64,000 nucleotides of DNA from Limihaloglobus sulfuriphilus (GTDB taxonomy: Bacteria; Planctomycetota; Phycisphaerae; Sedimentisphaerales; Sedimentisphaeraceae). This document shows, piece after piece, positions 16,559-24,938 of this stretch (position 1 is its first letter; the number at the start of each line of letters is the position of its first letter). The DNA lies in the NCBI RefSeq assembly GCF_001999965.1, contig NZ_CP019646.1, positions 2,976,001 through 3,040,000 of the forward strand, read 5' to 3'. Made by a program: the position numbers and the translations under genes. Below the pieces are notes generated by a model that saw only the letters and a list, made by a program, of their open reading frames with translations, had not been told where the DNA came from and searched no databases.

Positions 16559-16879
16559 TTATACAGTAATCAACTTGTCCGAGTCACGAACCACCTCATA
16601 ATGATCTTTGAGTGTAGATATCGGGCATATCTGCGAGCCGCCGGACTTGCGCAGCTGCAGACACGTCCCGCAGGCAAGAAATTCGCCGCCTGCGTCCAGG
16701 ACTTCCTGTGCCTGTCCTTTTACATCAAACTGCGGGTCCTCGATCTTGTCGATATCAACACCCTTGCCGGAGAGGAAAATCCGAATGCTGTCTCCCTGCC
16801 TGAGGCTGTAAAGTGCAAGCCGCAGCGTATTAAAAACGGTTTCAGGGTCAGTGTGTGTAATAACAATTCCAAGTTTCAT
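16559..16879 (-). CDS. DsrE/DsrF-like sulfur-relay family protein
   Basis: 106 residues with the DsrE alpha/beta fold: MKLGIVITHTDPETVFNTLR, then ALYSLRQGDSIRIFLSGKGV, then AQEVLDAGGEFLACGTCLQLR. The CGTC motif near residue 71 is the likely active or sulfur-carrying site. Family members carry persulfide sulfur or bind small thiols. The start codon overlaps the ArsR stop by one base (TAATG), so the two are translationally coupled. The ArsR partner may sense the same sulfur or metal signal; that is inference. Confidence 0.8.
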   Translation of the reverse strand: MKLGIVITHTDPETVFNTLRLALYSLRQGDSIRIFLSGKGVDIDKIEDPQFDVKGQAQEVLDAGGEFLACGTCLQLRKSGGSQICPISTLKDHYEVVRDSDKLITV

Positions 16880-17166
16880 TATGATTCTCCTTGAATCTCT
16901 AAAAGGTTATTGATTTCTGATCTCCAGTGTTCAAGAGTATTCTGGTTCAGACTGTAATGTACGAAATACCCCCTCTTATCGGGCACAACCAGCCCAACAG
17001 ATTTGAGTATGCGAAGATGCTGCGAAACAGCTGCCGGCGTAATGCCGAGCCGGTGTGACAAAGCCCCAACACATAGAGACTTACCCGCGAGAAGGCAAAT
17101 CATCTTCACACGGGTGTCAACCCCGAGGACTTTGCTTATCTGGGCTATTTTCTGATATCTATCCAT
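16879..17166 (-). CDS. ArsR-family transcriptional regulator
   Basis: 95 residues forming one winged helix: VLGVDTRVKMICLLAGKSLC, then ALSHRLGITPAAVSQHLRIL (recognition helix) and LVVPDKRGYFVHYSLN (wing). A Cys32 lies in helix 3 (SLCVGALS), but the paired ELCVCDL metal site of ArsR/SmtB is not present, so metal sensing is not assured; a redox or sulfur signal fits the DsrE neighbour better. It is the first gene of a six-gene operon. An 11-bp inverted repeat two bases before the start codon is the likely autoregulatory operator. Confidence 0.88.
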   Translation of the reverse strand: MDRYQKIAQISKVLGVDTRVKMICLLAGKSLCVGALSHRLGITPAAVSQHLRILKSVGLVVPDKRGYFVHYSLNQNTLEHWRSEINNLLEIQGES

Positions 17167-17167
17167 A

Positions 17168-17205
17168 AGTTTATTTAATTATATTTGATTATACTTAAAT
17201 AAACT
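17168..17205 (-). promoter_or_regulatory. candidate ArsR operator
   Basis: An 11-bp perfect inverted repeat (AGTTTATTTAA 17168-17178 / TTAAATAAACT 17195-17205) with a 16-bp AT-rich centre lies directly before the arsR-like start codon at 17166. Position and symmetry fit an autorepressor site overlapping the promoter. Confidence 0.55.
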
Positions 17206-17421
17206 CAAAAGTAAACACAAAAATTACCTGACTTAATAAAAATTATATACTCTTTCCCCCTCTTAGATGCGGTCTTTCAACACGCCTGTCCATACTGTTT
17301 TTCCCTCCCTTGCTTCCGGCCTAAATCTTTTTCGCAATATAAACACCATAACTGTAGTATTTGTGGTATTTTGATAGAGGGCTGTAATCAGCCGTCATTG
17401 TAAACTGTCCATATCCATGTT

Positions 17422-18402
17422 TTACCATCGTTTGTAAATTTCTGTTTCCAGACCGGCGAAATCCTCTGCCCTTGCCACGATATCTTCGCGGTCCTGTGCT
17501 GTAAGACCTGTAAATGTTCGCGCAAAATGCATACGCTGCCTGAGCTGGTCCACATTGTCAAACCCTCCGACCAGAACGCTTACCGGCAGAGACCATACGA
17601 AAAAGTGCATCTCTTCCAGGCTGACCTTGTCGGGAACCGCCCCGCGTTTCATAAGCATACCGTAGGCGGCGGTTTTCATCGCGATCACGCCCATCTTTCG
17701 CCTGAGCAGGCGCGGCAGAATGTGCTCTATATAACTCTCGTTGTATGGATCGACGATATTGACCGGCATCTGGCATGTCTGGAGAAGGTCTGTTTTATCG
17801 AGCATACGGTTGTGCGCCTTCCAGCTTCGATGACCTGTAAAACCGATATGCCGGACTTTGCCCTTTTCCCGAGCCTCGAGGACAGCTTCCAGAACACCAT
17901 TTTCCAGCCTCTCATCTACATCTTTTTCACTCTTGATCGCATGAATCTGCCACAGGTCGATATAATCTGTCTTCATTCGAGCCAGTGAGCCGTCGAGGTG
18001 TTCTCTGGCTGTTTTGGCGTCTTTGGCCTCGGTTTTGGTCATAATATATACATCTTCACGGTACTTAGGCGTGAGGAATTTGCCGTAATACCGCTCACTG
18101 CCGCCTTTCTGGTACGCCTCGGCAGTGTCAAAAAAGCGGCAGCCGCCTTCGAGCGCCGCCTCGATCATTGCCTGTGCATCTTTTTCCGGGGCCCCTCCGA
18201 TGTGTGAACCGCCGGCTCCGAAGATGGTTACCATCTCGCCGGTACTGCCAAGCGGCCTTGTCGGCAGCAGCTCGCCCAGACGGTCTGAGGGATTCTTGCT
18301 TGGAAGGTTATTCATGGTTTCCTCCTTTTGAGAACCATCTGCCCGCATACCGGCCATAGCGGCCGCCATTGCTGAGCTTTTGATAAATTTACGTCTGTTC
18401 AT
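17422..18402 (-). CDS. aldo/keto reductase with Tat-type leader
   Basis: 326 residues from the preferred ATG at 18402 (MNRRKFIKSSAMAAAMAG), which puts the twin-arginine motif near the N-terminus; a start three codons earlier is possible. The AKR barrel shows the catalytic set: FFDTAEAY with Tyr, TKTEAKDA with Lys, DYIDLWQIHAI with His. The NADP-binding C-terminal part is shortened relative to typical AKRs. It likely reduces or oxidises sugar-type carbonyls, and the leader suggests export in folded form with cofactor. Stands alone; the gap to the ArsR gene is 256 bp with no clear elements. Confidence 0.85.
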   Translation of the reverse strand: MNRRKFIKSSAMAAAMAGMRADGSQKEETMNNLPSKNPSDRLGELLPTRPLGSTGEMVTIFGAGGSHIGGAPEKDAQAMIEAALEGGCRFFDTAEAYQKGGSERYYGKFLTPKYREDVYIMTKTEAKDAKTAREHLDGSLARMKTDYIDLWQIHAIKSEKDVDERLENGVLEAVLEAREKGKVRHIGFTGHRSWKAHNRMLDKTDLLQTCQMPVNIVDPYNESYIEHILPRLLRRKMGVIAMKTAAYGMLMKRGAVPDKVSLEEMHFFVWSLPVSVLVGGFDNVDQLRQRMHFARTFTGLTAQDREDIVARAEDFAGLETEIYKRW

Positions 18403-18477
18403 TATAAACACTCCTTAGTATGTGCTTTGATATCATATTAACAGACTGGATATCGACCTGCAAGATTTAATATAAAC

Positions 18478-19125
18478 TCACGCAGGTTTAACAAACATAA
18501 TCGCCGCGAAGCCCGCCTGTTTGGAGATGCCGGGCCTTACATCATCTGCCGCCAATTCGGCTTGCCGGGGCGGACAAAATAAAGCGGAAGCGGATTTTTG
18601 AAGCGAAAAACCGCCCTTTTCCGCCATCTCCACTGTCTTTTCTACCGTCAAAAAGTCAGCGCGGCTGTAAATTGGGTGTCCGTTTTCCTTTTTCTGCTGA
18701 TAGTGTTTTCCCCACGGGCTTTCGGCGGGTACAAGACCTACAAGCAGTCTGCCGCCGGGTTTTAGCACCCTCGCGGCTTCCGCAAGAGCCTTTTGGCTGC
18801 CGGCAATAAAACAAAGCGTAAACGCTATAAGGATACCGTCAAAGCTGTCAGCCTCAAACGGCAGCTCTTCGGCGGAGCCGGTGTAAGTTTTGATGCCCCG
18901 CGCCGCCGCCAGCGCCAGCATTGCGGGTGACGGGTCGAGCCCTTCACCGATTCCCATGCGGCTCGCGAAACGGCCCGTGCCAACACCAACCTCCAGCCAG
19001 CGTCCGCGGCAGTCGGGGCATAACCGGCGCAGGCATTTGAGTTCCGCTTCAAAGATGTTTCCGCCCCTGGGACTTTCGTACCAGCTGTCGTATTCGTTCG
19101 CCAGAGTGTCAAACGGCTGTTTCAA
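18478..19125 (-). CDS. class I SAM-dependent methyltransferase
   Basis: 215 residues. Motif I is WLEVGVGTGRFASRMG (near 42-57), with acidic motif II region GLDPSPAMLALAAARG and motif IV DSFDGILIAFTLCFI followed by the post-IV helix EAARVLKPGGRLLVG. This is a UbiE/Methyltransf_11-type enzyme. Substrate not determined. It lies 37 bp upstream of nothing on its own strand except the AKR gene (gap 75 bp), and downstream of the DnaJ-domain gene (36 bp), so these may be co-transcribed. Confidence 0.88.
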   Translation of the reverse strand: MKQPFDTLANEYDSWYESPRGGNIFEAELKCLRRLCPDCRGRWLEVGVGTGRFASRMGIGEGLDPSPAMLALAAARGIKTYTGSAEELPFEADSFDGILIAFTLCFIAGSQKALAEAARVLKPGGRLLVGLVPAESPWGKHYQQKKENGHPIYSRADFLTVEKTVEMAEKGGFSLQKSASALFCPPRQAELAADDVRPGISKQAGFAAIMFVKPA

Positions 19126-19161
19126 TAGCGTATCTCCATTTATCAGTGATTATAACACAAC

Positions 19162-19569
19162 CTAAATACAGGAATTGGGCCTGTCCTTCTTTTTGTCGTC
19201 ATCTTCACCGGGGCTGTTGACGGATCCGTAGAACCTCTCCCGCCACCACAGAAAGCGGCCCCAGTTGCTGTCAAGATTGTACTTGCCGTCCTTTGGAACG
19301 CCCTGCCAGGAGTTGACCTCCTCGAGCAGTTCATCACAGGGTTTGTCGAACGCCAGCAGCTCATAGGCGCACTTTATGAGCGTAAACTTTTTATTAGCCT
19401 CATCACTGCCGCTGTTGTGGTCGGGGTGATGTTTGACCGCCGCACGGCGATACGCCTTTTTGAGCTGTTCGGCATCGGCGTTTTCATCAACATCCAGAAT
19501 CCGGCGGGCAGCCTTGCGGACTTCTATCTTGCGGTTTATACCGTCCATGAAATTTATATCGTGTTTCAT
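19162..19569 (-). CDS. small J-domain protein
   Basis: 135 residues with a J-domain at about residues 20-80: ARRILDVDENADAEQLKKAY, the HPD motif in VKHHPDHNSGS, and ANKKFTLIKCAYELL. There is no Gly/Phe region or zinc finger, so it is not DnaJ itself but a short DnaJ-like protein that could stimulate the ATPase of an Hsp70. The C-terminal 50 residues are Trp-rich and charged, with no known motif. Immediately upstream is an intergenic repeat and an insertion sequence. Confidence 0.85.
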   Translation of the reverse strand: MKHDINFMDGINRKIEVRKAARRILDVDENADAEQLKKAYRRAAVKHHPDHNSGSDEANKKFTLIKCAYELLAFDKPCDELLEEVNSWQGVPKDGKYNLDSNWGRFLWWRERFYGSVNSPGEDDDKKKDRPNSCI

Positions 19570-19776
19570 TTTTTACCTTTTGATTAACTGACCTTCAATA
19601 TACCAAAATAAATCCAGACTTCAAAGTGTGTAACATTTTTTTTCGAGTACGGCGGCAAGCGATGCCGCGACACTGCTTTAAAACGCCGCTGGGGCAGAAC
19701 ATAAAGCTCGGCGAACAAATCTTAAAAAACACAAAACCCATCAGCTATTGCAAACCAGGCTTAGTTAATTTTGGAT
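19570..19776. other. intergenic region between J-domain gene and insertion sequence
   Basis: It contains dispersed repeat copy 2 (19645-19722) and the left target-site copy TGGAT (19772-19776) of the insertion sequence that follows. No gene supported; together with the left flank of the element it makes a gene-free stretch of about 430 bp up to 20000. Confidence 0.5.
19645..19722 (+). repeat. dispersed GC-rich intergenic repeat, copy 2
   Basis: GAGTACGGCGGCAAGCGATG then CCGCGACACTGCTTTAAAAC. The similarity to copy 3 (24971-25012) extends further on both sides: GTGTAA plus a T-run before the core and GGCAGAACATAA after it. Confidence 0.65.
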
Positions 19777-21519
19777 GAGCTATTCCGTTTGTTTGTAAGT
19801 TGTTGAGCGGGTGGATTTAGCAACGGCAGTGAAACCGATTTTCCCCCTTTTTCTCTGGCTTCAGGCCTGATTCGAGCGAAAAAAACATTAAAAAACCTCA
19901 AATTGCCCCCATAGAAAAATGGTAAATCATTTTGCATGTGATATAATATAAGACATTAAACCAAAAGAACTTATATTATATTCTACAAAAGGATTTACCA
20001 ATGGCTAATATACCACAACCCAGCTTGTTTTGCTACCAAAATGTTGAAAATCTCGGAGATTTAGAGCGGCTCGACCTGTTACTCAAGACGCTCGACGATG
20101 AACAACTAATGCAAACACTCGAAAAACGCCGCGGCAATGGACGTGATGACTACCCGATACGGGCCAGTTGGAACTCAATGCTTGCCGGCATCGTATTTGG
20201 GCACAACACCATCGAAGCTCTTCGCCGGGAGCTTTCTCGCAACGGTCAGCTCAGGGATATCTGCGGTTTTGATCCTCTCAAAGAGCACCCGGTACCATCA
20301 TCAAACGCCTATACCAACCTGCTCAAGTCGCTTATGGAGTATCCGGCAGAAGTAGCCGGTATTTTCCAGAATCTTCTGGAGTGTCTTGCCCGGGAACTGC
20401 CCGGCTTTGGTCAGCGTATAGCGATTGACAGCAAAGTCATCCAGAGTGCGGCAAACTCCGGTTCAGAAAATAAGCCTGACGGCAGAAGGGATACTGACGG
20501 CGGCTGGGCAACAAAAACTTACACAGATAAAAACGGTAAGATTATCAAAAAAACAACGATATTTGGTTACAAGGTTCATCTGGCAGTGGATGCCAATTAT
20601 GAACTGCCGATAGCACGTATCGTAACGCCGGGTAATGACAATGATATGTTAGAGGCGTACAATCTGGTTGACGCCTGTCCCTCAAAGGCTCTTGAGAAGT
20701 GCGAATATCTCTCGGCAGACAAAGGCTATGATTGCGGCGATTTCAAGCTATGGTTATGGAAGGAGCACGATATACGTGCTGTTGTTGATACTCGCAATAT
20801 GACGCAGTTGGAACATAGCCCGGTTGAAGGCCTTGACAGGATATATTACAACCAGCAGGGTGAGGTGTTCTGCAAGTGCTGCAAGGGGGGAGAACTCAAC
20901 AAGATGTGCAACAGGGGTTTTGAGAAGGATAGAGACAGTATCAAGTTCGGTTGCCCGGCACACCATCAAGGGCTGACATGCCCCGCATCAGGGAGTTGTC
21001 CAATTGGCAAGAGTATCAGGATCGGGTTGGAAAAAGACCCGCGTATCTTTATGGCTTTGCCGCGGGACAGCTATAAATGGAAAGACGAATACAAAAAACG
21101 GACTTCTGTCGAGAGGGTCAACAGTCGGCTCGATGTCTCCTTTGGTTTTGAAACTCACTATATTCGAGGCCTTAAAAAAATGCAGATGCGAGTAGACCTG
21201 GCACTGATCACGATGTTAGGCACGGCATTGGGGTACGTGAAAACCAAGCAGCCGCACTACATACGCTCACTGGTTAAATCAGAGTCGATCAAAATATCAG
21301 CCGCATAACAACGCAAATACAAACCAACAAACTACCTGCCACACTATCGGTGCGCCTAAAATCACACGACCAGAAGAAACACACACCAGGCTCGCCCCGA
21401 CTGCTCCCCCAAAGCACGCCCGCAAGCCGAGGAAACGCCGATTAATCCGCATTAACCTACTGGGTATCAATAGTATTTTGTGGCAAATTTTCTGAAAAGC
21501 CTTACAAACGGAATTGCTC
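19777..21519 (+). mobile_element. insertion sequence with DDE transposase (candidate ends)
   Basis: Candidate terminal inverted repeats GAGCTATTCCGTTTG (19777-19791) and, on the other strand, GAGCAATTCCGTTTG (right end at 21519) match at 14 of 15 positions. Both are flanked by TGGAT (19772-19776 and 21520-21524), a plausible 5-bp target duplication. The element would be 1743 bp with one transposase gene. The ends were found by eye and are less certain than the transposase. Confidence 0.55.
20001..21308 (+). CDS. DDE transposase, IS4/IS1182-like group
   Basis: 435 residues. The DDE core is visible: IAIDSKVIQSA (first Asp), EYLSADKGYDCGDFKLWLWK (second Asp), and the Y-K-x2-Y-K-x-R-T-S-V-E-R segment with the final Glu (EYKKRTSVERVNSRL). 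A Cys-rich stretch (CKCCKGG to TCPASGSC) lies between the second Asp and the Glu, as in the DUF4277/IS1182-like groups. It appears intact and is preceded by an A-rich site (AAAAGGATT). Family name is approximate; a search against ISfinder would settle it. Confidence 0.85.
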   Translation: MANIPQPSLFCYQNVENLGDLERLDLLLKTLDDEQLMQTLEKRRGNGRDDYPIRASWNSMLAGIVFGHNTIEALRRELSRNGQLRDICGFDPLKEHPVPSSNAYTNLLKSLMEYPAEVAGIFQNLLECLARELPGFGQRIAIDSKVIQSAANSGSENKPDGRRDTDGGWATKTYTDKNGKIIKKTTIFGYKVHLAVDANYELPIARIVTPGNDNDMLEAYNLVDACPSKALEKCEYLSADKGYDCGDFKLWLWKEHDIRAVVDTRNMTQLEHSPVEGLDRIYYNQQGEVFCKCCKGGELNKMCNRGFEKDRDSIKFGCPAHHQGLTCPASGSCPIGKSIRIGLEKDPRIFMALPRDSYKWKDEYKKRTSVERVNSRLDVSFGFETHYIRGLKKMQMRVDLALITMLGTALGYVKTKQPHYIRSLVKSESIKISAA

Positions 21520-21597
21520 TGGATTTGATTTTTTCAGAACTATTTTGATATTATCTCTGTATTCAGGTATAATATTAGAAAGATAAAGGCTCAAAAT

Positions 21598-21942
21598 ATG
21601 TACAAATTATCAGAAAAAGCAGGTCAGCTTGACCCCAAGGTACTTGACATTCTCCCAGAATGCACCAGAAAAGTGCGGAATTATGACACTGATGCGGCAG
21701 TTATCTTATACGGTTCGCAGGCACGAGGGAAGGCCGGCAAAGATTCTGACATGGATATGCTGATACTTTTAAGTCATTCTATTCCCGCTGAAACTTTAAA
21801 CAAATTACATGACGATATCTACGAAACCTCTCTGGCTAATGACATTGTCATAAGCTGCATAATAAAACCCCGCTCAAGCTGGGAAAACCTATCTCACAGG
21901 CTACAAATCTATATCATTCAGTCCAGATCGAAGGGATATTAG
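21598..21942 (+). CDS. MNT-type nucleotidyltransferase domain protein
   Basis: 114 residues of the polymerase-beta superfamily: ILYGSQARGKAGKDSDMDML holds the GSxxRG and SDxD motifs that bind nucleotide and metal, with a third carboxylate probably Asp82 in NDIVISCIIK. Such small proteins are normally paired with a HEPN partner in MNT/HEPN toxin-antitoxin modules. No HEPN gene follows: the next ATG (MSR then stop) ends after three codons, and the region downstream is non-coding. So it is an orphan or a remnant module next to an insertion sequence. Start chosen at 21598; RBS AAAGGC is upstream. Confidence 0.8.
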   Translation: MYKLSEKAGQLDPKVLDILPECTRKVRNYDTDAAVILYGSQARGKAGKDSDMDMLILLSHSIPAETLNKLHDDIYETSLANDIVISCIIKPRSSWENLSHRLQIYIIQSRSKGY

Positions 21943-22204
21943 TACCATGAGCCGGTGAATTTTAAGGGTAAAATGGTAAGCACTTGTTTTATCACCCATC
22001 GCAGCCGTCGTGGTCCATGACAATTGACATTCATAAAACAAGCCCTGCTATGGGTTTGCGGCTGCGGCGGCGGGGGTGAAAATTTCTATTGCATATATTC
22101 GTTATCGGTATATAATATTCGATTCGTATGTTAACCTTGCGCGTAATCAGTGCAGGGTTTAAGACTTAAAAGACTTTACAGGTTTCGTTAAGGAAATAAA
22201 GTAA
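21943..22204. other. intergenic region with 10-bp inverted repeat
   Basis: CTTGTTTTAT (21983-21992) and ATAAAACAAG (22033-22042) are perfect inverted repeats 40 bp apart. CGCAGCCG (from about 22000) and CGGCTGCG (from about 22060) form a second complementary pair that interleaves with the first, an arrangement that could form a pseudoknot in RNA. The region also carries the promoter of the TPR gene. Not a T-tailed terminator. Confidence 0.35.
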
Positions 22205-23509
22205 ATGACATCTTCTTTTGCAACCGAAATTGATATTTTCAGCGGCGATGTGCCGGATTTTGAACAGATTGACAAGCTGATAAGCAGTGTAAACTCAAGC
22301 GAGCTGAACAGGGAGCGTTTCAGGAAAGACCTTGAGGCAAACGAAGACTCGGCAAAGAATATTGCCATGGGTCTGGGCTATTTTGTCACTGGCGACTATG
22401 CCGCGGCACAGGAAAAGCTCTCATCAGCCGCTGAAAGCGCGCAAAAGCATTACTACCTTGGCCTTATATATAAAAAACAACACCGCTACGATAATGCTGT
22501 CAAGGAATTCAACAAGGCGATGAAGAACAACGCCGACACAAACAGGGTTGACCTGCAAAAAGTAGATATCCTGCGTCTTGAAGGCAAATTCAAAGAGGCA
22601 CGCGAAAAGCTCGGGACCTGCCGCCAGCTGCAGGGCACCGCGGACTACTATCACGCCCTGGGCTGCATCCAGAACTCTGAGGGCAATTACGAAGAAGCCC
22701 TGGCAACATTCCAAAAGGCCCTCGAGGCCGACGAAAACCACGTTAAGTCTATGTTTGATATGGCTTTGCTGATAGACCTCCGCGGCGATGAGGAAGAAGC
22801 GATAAACCTCTACCGCAAGATAGTCGAAATGACCCCGGCTAACGTGAACGCACTTCTTAACCTCGCGGTACTCTACGAGGACAAGGGCGAGTTCCAGAAA
22901 GCCGGCGATTGTGTGAATCTGGTCAACAAACTGCACCCGAACCACCAGCGGGCTATCATGTATCTGCGTGATGTTGAAAGCTCTAAGGTAATGGAGGTTG
23001 ACGAGGAACGCGAAAAACTCAAAGACCGCCGCACCCAGATACTCGAGACTCCGATCACCGATTTCGAGCTGTCTGTCAGAAGCCGCAACTGCCTGCGTAA
23101 GATGAACATATTTACCATCGGCGATTTGATGCGAATCACCGAAGCCGAGCTGCTATCGTATAAGAACTTTGGCGAAACATCACTGACCGAGATCCGTGCG
23201 ATGCTTGAATCCAAAGGCCTTCGCCTCGGTATGCACGCTGACGGCTCCGGCGAGGAACTGCCCGAGCCGATGGAACTTGATGACGAGGTCGAGTATGACA
23301 GCGACCTGCTGAGCAAAACGGTTGACGAGCTTGAACTTTCCGTTCGTGCCCGCCGTGCCGTTGACAGGCTCAAAATCAGAACGCTCGGCGAGCTTGTCAG
23401 CAAAACCGAGGCCGAACTGCTGGCATGTAAGAACTTTGGCATTACAAGCCTTACCGAGATAAAGGAAAGGCTGATGAAATTCGGCCTTAACCTTAGAAGA
23501 ATCGAATAA
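22205..23509 (+). CDS. TPR protein with two RNA polymerase alpha-CTD-like domains
   Basis: 434 residues. Residues about 50-245 are five or six TPR units (for example KHYYLGLIYKKQHRYDNAVK, DYYHALGCIQNSEGNYEEAL, VNALLNLAVLYEDKGEFQKA). Two C-terminal modules follow, about 282-343 and 370-434, each with the alpha-CTD/helix-hairpin-helix pattern (DFELSVRSRNCLRKMNIFTI then SYKNFGETSLTEI; DELELSVRARRAVDRLKIRT then ACKNFGITSLTEI). In RNA polymerase alpha this domain binds UP elements and activators. The protein may connect to transcription, but this is inference; no RNAP assembly domain is present. A linker of acidic residues separates the modules. AAGGA precedes the ATG. Confidence 0.88.
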   Translation: MTSSFATEIDIFSGDVPDFEQIDKLISSVNSSELNRERFRKDLEANEDSAKNIAMGLGYFVTGDYAAAQEKLSSAAESAQKHYYLGLIYKKQHRYDNAVKEFNKAMKNNADTNRVDLQKVDILRLEGKFKEAREKLGTCRQLQGTADYYHALGCIQNSEGNYEEALATFQKALEADENHVKSMFDMALLIDLRGDEEEAINLYRKIVEMTPANVNALLNLAVLYEDKGEFQKAGDCVNLVNKLHPNHQRAIMYLRDVESSKVMEVDEEREKLKDRRTQILETPITDFELSVRSRNCLRKMNIFTIGDLMRITEAELLSYKNFGETSLTEIRAMLESKGLRLGMHADGSGEELPEPMELDDEVEYDSDLLSKTVDELELSVRARRAVDRLKIRTLGELVSKTEAELLACKNFGITSLTEIKERLMKFGLNLRRIE

Positions 23510-23666
23510 CACCTGGAGATAAAAGAGCTTATCACAAAGCGGCCTTTGCTTAGCTTCACGTAAATGCGGCAGCTCCAATACGGTATCTGCCGCGGGTTTA
23601 ACCCTCGGCGGCTCGGCTGTAACCGGCGATGCCTGTTTTGCTTTTTTATCCTTTTAGCGGGAATTT

Positions 23667-24938
23667 ATGCGTTTTCATCACAGCGATTTCCTGACAAATT
23701 TTAAACGACTGCTGCCGGCGGCATTTATAATCCTGCTTGCACTTATTTTCCTATGGCATACCCTTTTAAAACGAAAAATGGCTGTGCCCGAAGATGCCGG
23801 AGTTGCCGGCCAGCCGCTGGTAAGAGTGCTTGTAATGACCGGCATGACCGATGCAGATTTTGAATGTAAGAGCGGTTTTCGCGCAAATTCACTTTCCCAT
23901 CCGGCAATAACGGTATCATATCCCGAAAAACATTTCGCCCCGATCACACTACGCGAGGGAGAGATCGTGATCGGAGAGGACAACTTCGGTACGGATGTTG
24001 AGCTTCACCCAATCTGCGGCGAAGGCCAATTTCCGGTCTCCTCCATCGCCGGCCGCTCGTACCGCGGAAGTCTGCGTCTGCGAAGTGATGACGGCAGTTT
24101 TTCGGTAATCAACACGCTGCAGATTGAGAGCTATCTGGCCGGCGTGATCTCGGCGGAGATGCCTGCACACTGGCCGCTGGAGGCGCTGCGTGCACAGACT
24201 ATCGCCGCGAGGTCTTATTGTTTGTTTATAAAACACCGCTTCGGCTCTAATCGCCGGTGGGATGTCCGGGCAACACAGGCAAACCAGGTTTACCGCGGCA
24301 TAGCAGCGGAGAGACGCCGATGCTGGCAGGCGGTGGAAACCACTGTAGGCATGGTTCTTACAAGCCCCGACAGCAGACATCCAGACCTTATATTCCCCGC
24401 GTATTTTTCTTCTGTGTGCGGCGGGCATACAGAAAACAGCCGCAGTGTATTCGGCGATTCATACGCTCCGCTGCAAGGCGTTGAATGCCCGGGCTGCGTG
24501 AATACCGCTCCCGATAAATACCTCAACTGGCAGGGATTTACAATCTCAAAAAAAGAGGCGTATCAGATACTGAAAAAACGCTACCCCACTCTTGAACGGC
24601 TCGGCAGCCTGACGCGTGTTGAGGTCATAGAAAGAAGCTCTTATGCGGCTTTCGAACGGATCCTGCGAATTCGGCTCCACGGCGAAAACGGAACCAGCGA
24701 CACACTCCGCGGAGAAGACTTTCGGCTGAGCATCGACCCGACCGGCATGAAGCTGAAAAGCTGCGGATGCCGTTTAATCGATAAAAAAGATCATATCGTG
24801 ATTACAAACGGAAGAGGTTTCGGCCACGGCATCGGCCTTTGTCAGTACGGCTCACTGTATCTGGCAAGAAAAGGTCTCGCCGGCGAGGACATCCTTTACC
24901 ATTACTACCCCGACTCAGAGATGATTAAGCTCTATTGA
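23667..24938 (+). CDS. SpoIID/LytB-domain protein (lytic transglycosylase-like)
   Basis: 423 residues. A signal anchor (about 14-33) precedes a SpoIID-type domain: LQIESYLAGVISAEMPAHWP with the catalytic-type Glu, ALRAQTIAARSYCL, and YFSSVCGGHTENSRSVF; the end GRGFGHGIGLCQYG is the conserved SpoIID C-terminal motif. In spore formers SpoIID cleaves denuded glycan strands; in non-sporulating bacteria related proteins (LytB, amidase enhancers) act on peptidoglycan. Here it probably acts in the cell envelope. Planctomycete homologues are not well characterised. No neighbours on the same strand are close. Confidence 0.88.
   Translation: MRFHHSDFLTNFKRLLPAAFIILLALIFLWHTLLKRKMAVPEDAGVAGQPLVRVLVMTGMTDADFECKSGFRANSLSHPAITVSYPEKHFAPITLREGEIVIGEDNFGTDVELHPICGEGQFPVSSIAGRSYRGSLRLRSDDGSFSVINTLQIESYLAGVISAEMPAHWPLEALRAQTIAARSYCLFIKHRFGSNRRWDVRATQANQVYRGIAAERRRCWQAVETTVGMVLTSPDSRHPDLIFPAYFSSVCGGHTENSRSVFGDSYAPLQGVECPGCVNTAPDKYLNWQGFTISKKEAYQILKKRYPTLERLGSLTRVEVIERSSYAAFERILRIRLHGENGTSDTLRGEDFRLSIDPTGMKLKSCGCRLIDKKDHIVITNGRGFGHGIGLCQYGSLYLARKGLAGEDILYHYYPDSEMIKLY

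Noticed and set aside
21598-22204. MNT/HEPN toxin-antitoxin pair
   Set aside because: No HEPN reading frame follows the nucleotidyltransferase; only the MNT-like gene is supported.
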